Origin: Microbacterium luteum
GTDB lineage: Bacteria; Actinomycetota; Actinomycetes; Actinomycetales; Microbacteriaceae
Direction: 5' to 3'
DNA length: 64,000 bases
Assembly (NCBI RefSeq): GCF_015277875.1
Contig: NZ_CP063814.1
Span: forward strand, 2,046,001-2,110,000
Shown: positions 46,515 to 57,970 of the stretch, piece after piece
Position numbering within the stretch: the first letter of the stretch is position 1
Layout: every line of letters starts with the position of its first letter
The notes under the pieces: model-generated
What the model saw: only the letters and a program-made list of their open reading frames with translations
Database searches by the model: none
Told to the model about the DNA's origin: nothing
Made by a program: the position numbers and the translations under genes

Positions 46515-47852
46515 TCAGCGCTTCTCGAGCTCCTCGGCGACGAGGAAGGCCAGCTCCAGCGACTGCATGTGGTTCAGGCGCGGATCACACAGCGACTCGT
46601 AGCGCGTGGCGAGGGTGGCTTCCTCGATCATCTCCGAGCCACCCAGGCATTCCGTGACGTCATCGCCGGTCAGCTCGACGTGGATGCCGCCCGGGTGGGT
46701 GCCGATGGCGCGGTGCGCTTCGAAGAATCCCCGCACCTCGTCGACGACGTCGTCGAAACGACGCGTCTTGTAGCCGGTCGGCGTGGTGATGCCGTTGCCG
46801 TGCATCGGGTCGGTGACCCACAGCGGCCGCGCACCGGAATCCTTCACCGCTTCGAGGAGCGGAGGAAGCGCGTCGCGGATCTTTCCCGCGCCCATTCGCG
46901 TGATGAAGGTGAGGCGGCCCGGCTCGCGCTCGGGGTCGAGCTTGTCGATGAGCGCCAGCGCCACGTCTGGCGAGGTCGACGGGCCGAGCTTCACGCCGAT
47001 CGGGTTGCGGATCTTCGAGAAGTAGTCGACGTGCGCGCCGTCGAGCTCGCGGGTGCGTTCGCCGATCCAGAGGAAGTGGGACGACGTGTTGTACGGCGTC
47101 GCCGTCCGAGAGTCGATGCGGGTCATCGGCCGCTCGTAGTCCATGAGGAGGCCCTCGTGGCCGGTGTAGAACTCCACGCGGCGCAGCTCGTCGAAGTCGG
47201 CTCCCGCCGCCTCCATGAACTTGATCGCGCGGTCGATCTCGGTCGCGAGGCGCTCGTAGCGCTGGTTGGCGGGGTTCTGCGCGAACCCCTTGTTCCAGCT
47301 GTGCACCTCTCGAAGGTCGGCGAATCCCCCCTGCGTGAACGCCCGGATGAGGTTCAGCGTCGATGCGGCGGTGTGGTAACCGCGCAGCAGTCGCCCCGGA
47401 TCGGCCGTGCGAGAGGCCTCGGTGAAGTCGTACCCGTTGACGATGTCGCCCCGGTACGCCGGCAGCGTCACGTCACCGCGCGTCTCGGTGTCCTTCGAAC
47501 GCGGTTTGGCGAACTGCCCCGCCATGCGCCCCATCTTCACGATGGGCATCGAGGCGCCGTAGGTGAGCACGACCGCCATCTGCAACACGGTCTTGATGCG
47601 ATTGCGGATCTGCTCGGCGGTGGCCCCGGCGAAAGTCTCCGCGCAGTCGCCGCCCTGCAGCAGGAACGCCTCGCCCGCGGCAGCCCCCGCGAGTCGCTCG
47701 CGCAGCAGATCGACCTCGCCGGCGAAGACGAGCGGCGGAAGTCCGGCGATCTCGTCCGAGACCGCAGCGACGGCGGCGGCGTCGGGCCACGCCGGCTGCT
47801 GCTTGATCGGTAGGGTCCGCCAGTGGTCGAGGGAGTCTAGCTGCTGGAGCAC
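46515..47852 (-). CDS. aroG: 3-deoxy-7-phosphoheptulonate synthase, class II
   Basis: The 445-residue plant-type DAHP synthase starts the shikimate pathway from PEP and erythrose 4-phosphate. Motifs include the Cys metal ligand in LLQGGDCAETFAG, RMAGQFAKPRS, KVGRMAGQ-like loops, THFLWIGERTRELDGAHVDY, FITRMGAGKI, DPMHGNGI and HVELTGDDVTECLGG. Class II enzymes are the actinobacterial norm and are feedback-regulated, often in complex with chorismate mutase. It sits 13 bases from the end of the convergent kinase gene and starts six bases after a -10 hexamer. Confidence 0.95.
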   Translation of the reverse strand: MLQQLDSLDHWRTLPIKQQPAWPDAAAVAAVSDEIAGLPPLVFAGEVDLLRERLAGAAAGEAFLLQGGDCAETFAGATAEQIRNRIKTVLQMAVVLTYGASMPIVKMGRMAGQFAKPRSKDTETRGDVTLPAYRGDIVNGYDFTEASRTADPGRLLRGYHTAASTLNLIRAFTQGGFADLREVHSWNKGFAQNPANQRYERLATEIDRAIKFMEAAGADFDELRRVEFYTGHEGLLMDYERPMTRIDSRTATPYNTSSHFLWIGERTRELDGAHVDYFSKIRNPIGVKLGPSTSPDVALALIDKLDPEREPGRLTFITRMGAGKIRDALPPLLEAVKDSGARPLWVTDPMHGNGITTPTGYKTRRFDDVVDEVRGFFEAHRAIGTHPGGIHVELTGDDVTECLGGSEMIEEATLATRYESLCDPRLNHMQSLELAFLVAEELEKR

Positions 47853-47858
47853 CAGGCA

Positions 47859-47864
47859 AGTCTA
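47859..47864 (-). promoter_or_regulatory. -10 hexamer of aroG, embedding the plsC stop codon
   Basis: TAGACT is six bases before the aroG GTG. Its first three bases are the TAG stop codon of plsC on the same strand. Confidence 0.5.
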
Positions 47865-48548
47865 GCCGCGCTTGACGAGGCGATCTTTCACGGTCGAAGC
47901 GTAGACATCGTCGTAACGCTGCTCCCCCAGGCGCTGCAGGGCGACCATGATCTCGTCCGTGATGGAGCGCAGGATGTAGCGATCGCTCTCCATCCCTTCG
48001 AAACGCGAGAAGTCCAGCGGCTCGCCGATCACGACGCCCACCCGGACGACCCGCGGGATCCGGCGACCGATCGGCATCATGGTGTCGGTGTCGACCATCA
48101 CGACGGGCACCACGGGGACGTGCGCTTCCAGGGCCATCCGAGCGATGCCGGTTCGGCCGCGGTAGAGGCGCCCGTCGGGGCTGCGCGTCCCCTCCGGATA
48201 GATCCCGAGCAGGTCGCCCCGACCGAGCACCTGCAGTCCGGTGTTGAGCGATGCCTCGGAGGCCTTGCCGCCGGAACGATCGATGGGAAGCTGACCGGTC
48301 GCCTTGAAGAAGACCCGGGTCGCCCAGCCGCGCAGCCCTCTGCCGGTGAAGTAGTCGCTCTTGGCGAGGAACGACACCGGGCGGTCGATCATCAGCGGCA
48401 GGAAGATGGAGTCGGCGAAGGACAGGTGGTTGCTGGCGAGGATGGCCGCACCCTGCGAGGGGACGTTGCGGCGGCCGACGATCCAGGGCCGGAAGACGGC
48501 CTTGACGACGGGCCCGATGACCACGTACTTCATCAGCCAGTAGAACAC
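47862..48548 (-). CDS. 1-acyl-sn-glycerol-3-phosphate acyltransferase (PlsC family)
   Basis: A 228-residue acyltransferase that adds the second acyl chain in phosphatidic acid synthesis. The catalytic motif NHLSFADSIFLP near residue 40 is the H-x4-D box, and the substrate motif YPEGTRSPDGRLYRGRTG lies near 115. An N-terminal hydrophobic segment (FYWLMKYVVIGPVVKAV) associates with the membrane. The GTG at 48548 lies 2 bases after the glucokinase stop, so the two are coupled. Mycobacterial order (Rv2182c) is similar. Confidence 0.92.
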   Translation of the reverse strand: MFYWLMKYVVIGPVVKAVFRPWIVGRRNVPSQGAAILASNHLSFADSIFLPLMIDRPVSFLAKSDYFTGRGLRGWATRVFFKATGQLPIDRSGGKASEASLNTGLQVLGRGDLLGIYPEGTRSPDGRLYRGRTGIARMALEAHVPVVPVVMVDTDTMMPIGRRIPRVVRVGVVIGEPLDFSRFEGMESDRYILRSITDEIMVALQRLGEQRYDDVYASTVKDRLVKRG

Positions 48549-48550
48549 CG

Positions 48551-49486
48551 TCAGCCGACCTCCGCCAGGTCGGCGACGCCGATGAGACCCGCGTCGTTGC
48601 CCAGCTGCGCGACGGCGAACTCCGCCACCGGACGGTCGCCGTAACCCGGGACGGCCGTGCGGTACGCCTCGCGCATCGGTCCCAGCAGGTCTTCGCCCAG
48701 CTGCGCGACGCCTCCGCCGATCACGAACAGCTCCGGATCGAGAACGGCCTGGAACCCGCCGCACGCCTCACCGAGTGCCGTCGCGACACGCCGCAGCGCC
48801 TCGATCGCACCAAGATCCCCCGCCAGGATGAGGCGCGAGATCGCCGGTCCCTTCAGAGCACCCGTCTCGAGGCGCAGCGCCGCCAGTCCCGCACCTATGC
48901 CGGCGTCGTCGTCGGCGATCTCCTCCGCTTCGCGCTGGAGCGCTCGACCGGATGCATACTGCTCGAGGCAGCCCTTCTGCCCGCACCCGCAGGGTCGTCC
49001 ATCCCGGATGAAGCGGATGTGTCCGAGTTCACCGGCGATGCCGTGGCCGCCCATGAGGAGCGCACCGTCGACGACGACCGCTCCCCCGACGCCGGTGCCC
49101 ATCGTCAGCATCGTCATGTTCTCGACGTCGCGACCGGCACCGAAGCGGAACTCGCCCCACCCTGCGGCGTTGGCGTCGTTCTCGATCGTCACGGGCACGT
49201 CGATGCGCGAGGCGAGAGTCGCCTTCAGCGGCTCATTGCGCCAGGCGATGTTCGGTGCGTGCAGCACGAGCTCGCGGTTCCGGTCGATGAAACCCGCGGC
49301 GGCCACGCCGACGGCGGCGACGTCATGACTCTGCCCGAAGTGTCGCGCCATGTCGACGACGGCGTCGGCGAGCGAGGCCGTGTCGACGGGTGTGGCCACG
49401 CGGAGCTTTTCGACGATGCGTCCTTCGGCGTCGACGACGCCTCCTGCGATCTTCGTGCCACCGATGTCGATGCCGACCTTGAGCAA
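48551..49486 (-). CDS. ROK-family glucokinase
   Basis: The 311-residue sugar kinase has the ATP motif VGIDIGGTKIAGGVVD, the substrate loop ENDANAAGWGE, MGTGVGGAVVVDG and the ROK zinc-binding motif CGCGQKGCLEQYASG with HIxF upstream (GELGHIRF). Glucose is the most likely substrate from the EN-D-N and E-GH motifs. The TTG start at 49486 has a GGAAGGGA ribosome site and gives the family N-terminus. It lies upstream of plsC on the same transcript. Confidence 0.92.
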   Translation of the reverse strand: MLKVGIDIGGTKIAGGVVDAEGRIVEKLRVATPVDTASLADAVVDMARHFGQSHDVAAVGVAAAGFIDRNRELVLHAPNIAWRNEPLKATLASRIDVPVTIENDANAAGWGEFRFGAGRDVENMTMLTMGTGVGGAVVVDGALLMGGHGIAGELGHIRFIRDGRPCGCGQKGCLEQYASGRALQREAEEIADDDAGIGAGLAALRLETGALKGPAISRLILAGDLGAIEALRRVATALGEACGGFQAVLDPELFVIGGGVAQLGEDLLGPMREAYRTAVPGYGDRPVAEFAVAQLGNDAGLIGVADLAEVG

Positions 49487-49621
49487 CGTCTTCCCTTCCG
49501 GCCGAGCGCTGGCGCGACGGCGCAACCACTCTAGTAGGGCGGGCGCTCTCCCGCGGGCGAGGTGCGCGTCCTGTGCGGGCTCATCCGCGCGGAATCCCGC
49601 GAGAGGAAGACCCCGCTCAGT

Positions 49622-49627
49622 TAGACT
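49622..49627 (+). promoter_or_regulatory. -10 hexamer of the fadD-type gene
   Basis: TAGACT lies 49 bases before the GTG at 49677. The 190-base gap to the divergent glucokinase holds both promoters; nothing else is apparent in it. Confidence 0.45.
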
Positions 49628-49676
49628 CGATTCACACCCGACCACCGAAACCGCAGCCGGTACCAAAGGAGTTGCC

Positions 49677-51503
<1,827 letters not shown>

Positions 51504-51512
51504 CGCGAAGGC

Positions 51513-51548
51513 GATTCCGGTGCCCTCGGGGCAGCCGGCACCGGAATC
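51513..51548. terminator. Bidirectional hairpin between the fadD-type gene and def
   Basis: A perfect 12-base stem GATTCCGGTGCC / GGCACCGGAATC with a 12-base loop fills the gap between the two convergent stop codons. It can serve both transcripts. Confidence 0.75.
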
Positions 51549-51549
51549 G

Positions 51550-52041
51550 TCAGAACCACTCCGATTCGCGGATCTGCCGCATCGCGACCTTGCGGGACTC
51601 GGGGGTCAGCCGACTGAGGTAGAGCTTTCCGTCCAGATGGTCGGTCTCGTGCTGCAGCGCCTGGGCCATGAGGCCTTCGCCCTCGACGACGACCTCGCGT
51701 CCATCGAGGTCGATACCGCGGGCTGCCGCATGCGGGTAGCGGAGCGCGTCGTGCCAGAGTCCGGGAACCGACAGACATCCTTCGCCGATGTACTCCGGCT
51801 CTCCCGACACCTCCACGATCTCCGGATTGAGGAGATAGCCGATGTCCCCGTCGATGTTGTAGCTGAAGGCGCGAAGACCGACGCCGATCTGGGGCGCCGC
51901 CACACCGGCGCGCCCTGGCAGCTCCACGGTGTCCAGCAGATCCCGTACGAGGGAGCGGACGCCGTCGTCGATGACCTCGATCGTCGCGCTCGGAGCGCGC
52001 AGCACGGGATCGCCGAAGACGCGGATCGCGCGCACGGCCAT
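51550..52041 (-). CDS. def: Peptide deformylase
   Basis: A 163-residue metalloenzyme that removes the formyl group from nascent proteins. All three motifs are present: [16 protein letters not shown] (metal Cys) and QHETDHLDG (metal His pair and catalytic Glu). The length fits the type I enzyme. The ATG lies one base after the stop of a MinD-like ATPase gene, so its translation is probably coupled. A bidirectional hairpin follows. Confidence 0.96.
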   Translation of the reverse strand: MAVRAIRVFGDPVLRAPSATIEVIDDGVRSLVRDLLDTVELPGRAGVAAPQIGVGLRAFSYNIDGDIGYLLNPEIVEVSGEPEYIGEGCLSVPGLWHDALRYPHAAARGIDLDGREVVVEGEGLMAQALQHETDHLDGKLYLSRLTPESRKVAMRQIRESEWF

Positions 52042-52042
52042 G

Positions 52043-53614
52043 TCAGGCAGCCGCCGTCGCGGTCCGCAGGCCCTCCACCACGACCGCGGCGAGCTCGCGT
52101 GCGGCGTGCCGGGTGGCGGCGTTCAGATCGCGGAACACGATCGAGGATCCGGTCGCGATGTGGGCGTCGTACGGCATGCGCACCACCGCCCGCACGCGCG
52201 TGCGGAAGTGCGCGTCGAGCTGGTCCAGCTGCACGAGCGGGGCGCCCGGGCGACCGCTGTTGAGCACCACGACGGCGTTCCGCACGCGGTCGGCATAGCC
52301 GTTCGTCTCGAGCCAGGTGAGCGTCTCGGACGCGAGGCGCGCTTCGTCGACGCTCAGCCCCGCGACGAGCACGAGCTGGTCGGCGAGTTCGAGCGTGGCT
52401 CCCATGACCGAATGCACGATGCCGGTGCCGGTGTCGGTCAGCACGATCGAGTAGTAGTGGGCGGCGAGACTCGCGACGTCGTGATAATCGCGTCCGCTGA
52501 ACGCCTCCGAGACCTGCGGGTCCGAATCGGACGCGAGGACGTCGAGGCGCGTCTCGTCTCGGGCGACGATGGCCGAGATGTCGCTGTATCCCGACACCTC
52601 GCCGCGCACGCGGGCGAGGTCTCGGACGGTCCGTCCGCCTGTCCGGCCGATGCGGTCGGCGAGCGTGCCGCGATCGGGGTTGGCATCGACGGCGATGACG
52701 CGGTCGTCGCGCGCGTCGGCCAGCGCCATCCCCAGCAACGCGGTGACGGTGGTCTTGCCCACTCCGCCCTTGCGTGAGACGACGGGGACGAAACGGGCGG
52801 CACCGGGCAGCGGCGCCCCGATCCGGCGGTCGAGCCCCTTCCGGGCCTGAGCCTTCCGGCTGTCGCCGAGGTTGATCCGCCGGCCCGAGAGCGCGTAGAT
52901 CAGCTGCTGCCAGTATCCCTCGGGCTCGGGACGCGACAGCTGCGTGCGGTCGAGCAGCCGGTCGGCGGTGAGCAGGTCCGCGGTCTCGCGATCCGGCTCG
53001 AACTCGCCGAGGCGCTTGGACGACAGGGTGATGTCTGCTCGCGTCGTGACGCGGTCGCCGCCTTCGCCGCGATCGAGGGCGCGCGTCTCCCCCGGATGCT
53101 GCGCCTCACGCCGCGTCGTCGGCACCGATCCCGTTCTGGGGACCGTCGGCGCCGGGTCGGTCGCGGCCGAGGTCGTCGGCGGTGCGGCGCCCGCCTCAGG
53201 CCCGCTCTCGTCGCGGCTGGGGAGGTCATCGCGTGCGGGCTCGACGAGCGCCGGCCCGTCCTCGACGTCGTCCGCCGCGTCGGTGACGATCTCGGCGATA
53301 TGCACGTCGGCATCCACGGTCACCGACGGCTGTTCTCCGGTCTCGAGGTGGCCCTCGACGATCTCGTCGTCCTCCTCGAGGGCTTCCGACGCCGCCGTAC
53401 CGGCGGGCGCGGCAACCTCACCGGACACGGGAAGCTCATCATCGATGACGTCTTCGTCATCGTCGTCGCGATCGACCGGCAGCGAGACCGACACCTGCTG
53501 TGTCGACGTGCCGAGCAGCCCGATGGCATGCGTGTCGAGGTTCCCGCCATCGTCGAGGACGGCGTTTTCGGCCGCCTCGTCGTCCGGCGAGTGGTCATGC
53601 TGATCGGGGCTCAC
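52043..53614 (-). CDS. MinD/ParA-like ATPase with long acidic N-terminal region
   Basis: The 523-residue protein has about 255 residues of low-complexity, strongly acidic N-terminus rich in Asp, Glu, Ala and Pro. The ATPase domain starts with the deviant Walker A motif [20 protein letters not shown] and continues with [15 protein letters not shown] and [15 protein letters not shown], where the usual DxxP-type Walker B is changed to DTGTG. This resembles the EspI-like or MinD-like ATPases seen with type VII secretion and cell-pole functions in actinobacteria, but no secretion gene is near. The GTG starts the frame; def follows after one base. Confidence 0.8.
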   Translation of the reverse strand: MSPDQHDHSPDDEAAENAVLDDGGNLDTHAIGLLGTSTQQVSVSLPVDRDDDDEDVIDDELPVSGEVAAPAGTAASEALEEDDEIVEGHLETGEQPSVTVDADVHIAEIVTDAADDVEDGPALVEPARDDLPSRDESGPEAGAAPPTTSAATDPAPTVPRTGSVPTTRREAQHPGETRALDRGEGGDRVTTRADITLSSKRLGEFEPDRETADLLTADRLLDRTQLSRPEPEGYWQQLIYALSGRRINLGDSRKAQARKGLDRRIGAPLPGAARFVPVVSRKGGVGKTTVTALLGMALADARDDRVIAVDANPDRGTLADRIGRTGGRTVRDLARVRGEVSGYSDISAIVARDETRLDVLASDSDPQVSEAFSGRDYHDVASLAAHYYSIVLTDTGTGIVHSVMGATLELADQLVLVAGLSVDEARLASETLTWLETNGYADRVRNAVVVLNSGRPGAPLVQLDQLDAHFRTRVRAVVRMPYDAHIATGSSIVFRDLNAATRHAARELAAVVVEGLRTATAAA

Positions 53615-53658
53615 GGGGTACTCCTGGGGTTCTCACGCGCGATCGCGCGCCGTCCAGG

Positions 53659-56600
53659 CTATCCCGCGGGCCGGATGACGACCAAAAGGTCGCCCGCGTC
53701 GACCTGCGCCGTCGCCGCGACCGCGAGCCGCTCGACCACGCCGTCGACGGGCGCGGTGATCGCCGCTTCCATCTTCATCGCCTCGATCGACGCGACCGGC
53801 TGACCTGCTGAGACCGTATCGCCGACGGCGGCCTTGAGCGTGACGACACCCGAGAACGGCGCGGCGACCTGGCCCGGTCGCGACGTGTCGGCCTTCTCGG
53901 CCTGATGCGTCTCGACGGTGATGCTGCGGTCCCGTGCGAAGACGGGGCGCAGCTGTCCGTTGAGGGTGGTCATGACCGTGCGCATGCCCTTGTCATCGGC
54001 CTCGCCGATGGCTTCCAGGCCCACGAACAGCTTCACGCCGCGGTCGATCTCGACGACGTGCTCGGCGCCCGGTTCGAGGCCGTAGAGGTAGTCGGCCGTG
54101 TCGAGCACGCTGAGATCGCCGAACACCTCGCGGGACTGCTCAAACGCCCGGGTCGGCGCCGGGAAGAGCAGCGCATTGAGCGCGCGACGTCGTTCGTCGG
54201 ACGACCCCGCCAGCGCCTTCGTCTCGGTGTCGGTGAGGGGGGTGACCCCCGTCTTCACCTCGCGCCCGTGCAGCACCTTCGAGCGGAACGGCTCCGGCCA
54301 GCCGCCCGGAAGATCTCCGAGCTCGCCCGCCATGAATCCGACGACGGAATCCGGCACGTCGTATTTCTCGGGGTGCGCTTCGAAGTCGGCCGGATCGGCT
54401 TTGACAGCGGCCAGGTGCAGTGCCAGGTCGCCGACGACCTTCGACGACGGGGTGACCTTGGGGACGCGCCCGAGGATCGCGTTCGCGGCCGCGTACATGT
54501 CTTCGATGAGCTCGAAGTCCTCCGCCAGTCCCAGCGCGATCGCCTGCTGGCGCAGGTTCGACAGCTGCCCGCCCGGGATCTCGTGGTGGTACACGCGCCC
54601 CGTCGGTCCCGGCAGCCCTGATTCGAACGGCGCGTAGAGGTTGCGGACCGCCTCCCAGTAGGGTTCGAGGTCGTTCACCGCGTCGAGCTCCAAGCCCGTG
54701 TCTCGCTCGGTGTGGGCGAGCGCGGCCACCAGGGCCGACAGAGACGGCTGGCTCGTCGTGCCCGACATGGGAGCGGCGGCGGCGTCGACGGCGTCGGCTC
54801 CGGCGGCGCTGGCGGCGAGCAGGGTCGCGAGCTGCCCACCCGCCGTGTCGTGCGTGTGGACGTGCACCGGGAGATCGAAGCGCTCACGCAGTGCCGACAC
54901 GAGCTTCGCCGCGGCGGCGGGGCGGAGCAGCCCCGCCATGTCCTTGATCGCCAGAACGTGGGCACCCGCCTCGACGATCTGATCGGCGAGCCCGAGGTAG
55001 TAGTCGAGAGTGTAGAGATCCTCTGCCGGATTGAGCAGGTCACCGGTGTAGCAGACGGCGACCTCGGCGATTCCCGTGCCGGTCGCGAGCACCGCGTCGA
55101 TCGCGGGGCGCATCTGTGCGACGTCGTTGAGGGCGTCGAAGATGCGGAAGACGTCGATGCCCGCGGTCGCCGCCTCCTGGACGAATGCGTCCGTCACCTC
55201 TGTGGGGTACGGCGTGTAGCCGACCGTGTTGCGACCTCGCAGCAGCATCTGGATGGCGACGTTGGGCAGCGACACCCTCAGCTTCTCCAGGCGCTCCCAG
55301 GGGTCCTCGCTGAGGAAGCGCAGGGCGACGTCGTAGGTGGCCCCGCCCCACGCCTCCACCGACAGCAGCTGCGGCGTCATGCGGGCGACGTAGGGTGCGA
55401 CGCCCAGAAGATCCTTGGTGCGCACGCGCGTGGCGAGCAGGGACTGATGCGCGTCGCGGAAGGTCGTGTCCGTCACGCCGAGAGCGGTCTGCGCGCGCAG
55501 TGCTCGCGCGAACCCCTCGGGGCCGAGCTCCTGCAGTCGCTGTCGCGACCCGGCAGGGGCGGCAGACCCCAGGTCGATCCCGGGCAGTTTCTGACGCGGC
55601 TCCACGGTGACCGGATTCGAGCCATGCGGCTTGTTGACCGTGGTGTCGACCAGCCAGTTGAGGATCTTCGTTCCGCGATCCTTCGATTCCCGCCCCTTCA
55701 GCAGCTCCGGGCGCTCGTCGATGAACGACGTGCTGATGTCACCGGCGATGAAGGAGGAATCGTCGAGCACCGCCTGCAGGAAGGGGATGTTCGTGGAGAC
55801 GCCGCGGATGCGGAACTCGGCGAGAGCGCGACGCGCGCGCAGGACCGCGGCCCCGAAATCGCGCCCCCGACACGTGAGCTTGGACAGCATCGAGTCGAAG
55901 TGCGGGCTGATCTGAGCACCGGCCGCGGTCGTGCCGCCATCCAGTCGGATGCCCGCCCCTCCCGGGGAACGGTAGGTCGTGATCTTCCCGGTGTCGGGAC
56001 GGAATCCCTGCGTCGGATCCTCGGTGGTGATGCGGCACTGGAGCGCAGCACCCCGAAGGTGGATCCGATCCTGCGCGAGACCGAGGTCGTCGAGCGACTG
56101 GCCCGAGGCGATGCGCATCTGAGACTGCACGAGGTCGACGTCGGTGACCTCTTCCGTGACGGTGTGCTCGACCTGGATGCGAGGGTTCATCTCGATGAAC
56201 ACGACCTCCCCCGCGCGCGGACCGGCCGTCTCCAGGAGGAACTCCACCGTCCCGGCGTTCTCGTAGTCGATGGACTTGGCGAACGCGATCGCATAGGCGT
56301 GCAGCGCTGCCGCCACCTCGGGGTCGAGATTCGGCGCGGGCGCGATCTCGATCACCTTCTGATGACGACGCTGCACCGAACAGTCGCGCTCGAACAGATG
56401 GACCGTGTGTCCGGACTTGTCGGCGAGAACCTGCACCTCGACATGGCGCGGGCGCTGGACGGCCTGCTCGAGGAAGACCCGAGCGTCGCCGAATGCGCTG
56501 CCGGCCTCGCGCATCGCCTCGGCGATCGCGGGAGCGAGTTCCTCCCGGGACGCGACGCGACGCATGCCGCGGCCGCCTCCGCCGGCCACCGCCTTCACGA

Positions 56601-57066
56601 AGATCGGGAATCCGATGTCGTCGGCCTGCGCCAGCAGGACGTCGACGTCGTCGGATGCGGGCGTCGAGCGGAGCACCGGCACGTTGGCGGCGATGGCGTG
56701 CTCCTTCGCGGTGACCTTGTTTCCGGCCATCTCGAGCACCCGGGCCGGCGGTCCGATGAAGACGATGCCGTTCGCCGCGGCCTTCTCCGCCAGCTCCGGA
56801 TTCTCCGACAGGAAGCCGTAGCCCGGGTAGATGGCGTCGGCTCCCGACTCCTTCGCGACCCGGATGATCTCGTCGACATCGAGGTAGGCACGGACGGGAT
56901 GGCCGGGCTCTCCGATCTGATAGGCCTCGTCGGCCTTCAGGCGATGCAGGGAGTTGCGATCCTCATACGGGAAGACGGCGACGGTCCTCGCTCCGAGTTC
57001 GAACGCCGCACGGAAAGCGCGGATGGCGATCTCACCGCGATTGGCTACCAGGATCTTTCGGAACAT
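53659..57066 (-). CDS. pyc: Pyruvate carboxylase
   Basis: A 1135-residue biotin enzyme that carboxylates pyruvate to oxaloacetate for anaplerosis. The biotin carboxylase domain comes first (ILVANRGEIAIRAFRAA, GGGGRGMR, FIEMNPRIQVEHTVTEE). The carboxyltransferase domain follows (TTFRDAHQSLLATR, EAWGGATYDVALRFL, KDMAGLLRP, HVHTHDTAGGQ). The biotinyl domain has EAMKMEA with the biotinyl Lys near residue 1100. The ATG at 57066 gives MFRKILVANRGE and has a GAGG ribosome site; a start six codons upstream was rejected. A ParA gene diverges. Confidence 0.97.
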   Translation of the reverse strand: MFRKILVANRGEIAIRAFRAAFELGARTVAVFPYEDRNSLHRLKADEAYQIGEPGHPVRAYLDVDEIIRVAKESGADAIYPGYGFLSENPELAEKAAANGIVFIGPPARVLEMAGNKVTAKEHAIAANVPVLRSTPASDDVDVLLAQADDIGFPIFVKAVAGGGGRGMRRVASREELAPAIAEAMREAGSAFGDARVFLEQAVQRPRHVEVQVLADKSGHTVHLFERDCSVQRRHQKVIEIAPAPNLDPEVAAALHAYAIAFAKSIDYENAGTVEFLLETAGPRAGEVVFIEMNPRIQVEHTVTEEVTDVDLVQSQMRIASGQSLDDLGLAQDRIHLRGAALQCRITTEDPTQGFRPDTGKITTYRSPGGAGIRLDGGTTAAGAQISPHFDSMLSKLTCRGRDFGAAVLRARRALAEFRIRGVSTNIPFLQAVLDDSSFIAGDISTSFIDERPELLKGRESKDRGTKILNWLVDTTVNKPHGSNPVTVEPRQKLPGIDLGSAAPAGSRQRLQELGPEGFARALRAQTALGVTDTTFRDAHQSLLATRVRTKDLLGVAPYVARMTPQLLSVEAWGGATYDVALRFLSEDPWERLEKLRVSLPNVAIQMLLRGRNTVGYTPYPTEVTDAFVQEAATAGIDVFRIFDALNDVAQMRPAIDAVLATGTGIAEVAVCYTGDLLNPAEDLYTLDYYLGLADQIVEAGAHVLAIKDMAGLLRPAAAAKLVSALRERFDLPVHVHTHDTAGGQLATLLAASAAGADAVDAAAAPMSGTTSQPSLSALVAALAHTERDTGLELDAVNDLEPYWEAVRNLYAPFESGLPGPTGRVYHHEIPGGQLSNLRQQAIALGLAEDFELIEDMYAAANAILGRVPKVTPSSKVVGDLALHLAAVKADPADFEAHPEKYDVPDSVVGFMAGELGDLPGGWPEPFRSKVLHGREVKTGVTPLTDTETKALAGSSDERRRALNALLFPAPTRAFEQSREVFGDLSVLDTADYLYGLEPGAEHVVEIDRGVKLFVGLEAIGEADDKGMRTVMTTLNGQLRPVFARDRSITVETHQAEKADTSRPGQVAAPFSGVVTLKAAVGDTVSAGQPVASIEAMKMEAAITAPVDGVVERLAVAATAQVDAGDLLVVIRPAG

Positions 57067-57108
57067 GCGCACCTCGCTGAGCATGGCGGATCGGTCGAGT
57101 GTGCTCTC

Positions 57109-57128
57109 AGCCTAGGGGACGGTAACGT
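57109..57128. promoter_or_regulatory. Divergent -10 elements of pyc and parA
   Basis: TAGGCT on the - strand (57109-57114) is 42 bases before the pyc ATG, leaving a leader with the ribosome site. TAACGT on the + strand (57123-57128) is eight bases before the parA GTG. Confidence 0.4.
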
Positions 57129-57136
57129 AGTGCCTC

Positions 57137-57946
57137 GTGCACGTACTCTCCGTCAGTTCCCTCAAGGGCGGGGTCGGAAAGACGACGGTGACCCTCGGGC
57201 TCGCCTCGGCTGCGTTCGCCCGCGGCGTTCGCACCCTCGTCGTCGACCTCGACCCGCAGTCCGACGTGTCTACGGGCATGGACATCCAGGTGGCGGGCCG
57301 CCTCAACGTGGCCGACGTCCTCGCCAATCCGAAGGACAAGGTCGTCAAACAGGCGATCACCGCCAGCGGCTGGGCGAAGGTGCACCCCGGCACGATCGAC
57401 GTGATGATCGGCAGCCCGTCGGCGATCAACTTCGACGGCCCGCACCCGAGCGTCCGAGACGTGTGGAAGCTCGAGGAGGCCCTCGCGACGATCGAGGCCG
57501 AGTACGACCTCGTGCTGATCGACTGTGCACCGTCGCTCAACGCCCTGACGCGTACCGCGTGGGCGGCCAGCGACCGCGTCGTGGTCGTCACCGAGCCCGG
57601 CCTGTTCTCGGTCGCAGCCGCCGACCGGGCGCTTCGTGCGATCGAGGAGATCCGCCGCGGCCTCTCCCCGCGGCTGCAGCCGCTCGGCATCGTCGTCAAC
57701 CGCGTGCGCCCCCAGTCGATCGAGCACCAGTTCCGCATCAAGGAACTGCGCGACATGTTCGGACCGCTGGTCCTCTCTCCCCAGCTGCCCGAACGCACGT
57801 CGCTCCAGCAGGCGCAGGGCGCCGCGAAGCCGCTGCACATCTGGCCGGGCGACTCCGCGCAGGAACTCGCCGCCGACTTCGACGCGCTGCTGGATCGCGT
57901 CATGCGGATCGGCCGCATCCCGGCCCCCGCGCAGGGCGCCTCCTGA
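57137..57946 (+). CDS. Orphan ParA-family ATPase
   Basis: A 269-residue ParA-type ATPase with the Walker A motif [20 protein letters not shown], the Walker A' VVDLDPQSDVSTG, and DLVLIDCAPSLNALTRTA as Walker B. No ParB gene or parS-like cluster is adjacent, so it is not the chromosomal ParAB locus. Orphan ParA proteins in corynebacteria affect septum placement, which is a possible role here but not shown. The GTG start follows a TAACGT element by eight bases. The frameshifted glycosyltransferase follows after 24 bases. Confidence 0.88.
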   Translation: MHVLSVSSLKGGVGKTTVTLGLASAAFARGVRTLVVDLDPQSDVSTGMDIQVAGRLNVADVLANPKDKVVKQAITASGWAKVHPGTIDVMIGSPSAINFDGPHPSVRDVWKLEEALATIEAEYDLVLIDCAPSLNALTRTAWAASDRVVVVTEPGLFSVAAADRALRAIEEIRRGLSPRLQPLGIVVNRVRPQSIEHQFRIKELRDMFGPLVLSPQLPERTSLQQAQGAAKPLHIWPGDSAQELAADFDALLDRVMRIGRIPAPAQGAS

Positions 57947-57970
57947 GCCGCCGGATCTGATTCGCGGCCG

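Noticed and set aside
54712..57960. A long open frame opposite pyruvate carboxylase
   Set aside because: It is antisense to pyc and then runs into parA out of frame. Its composition is that of a shadow frame.
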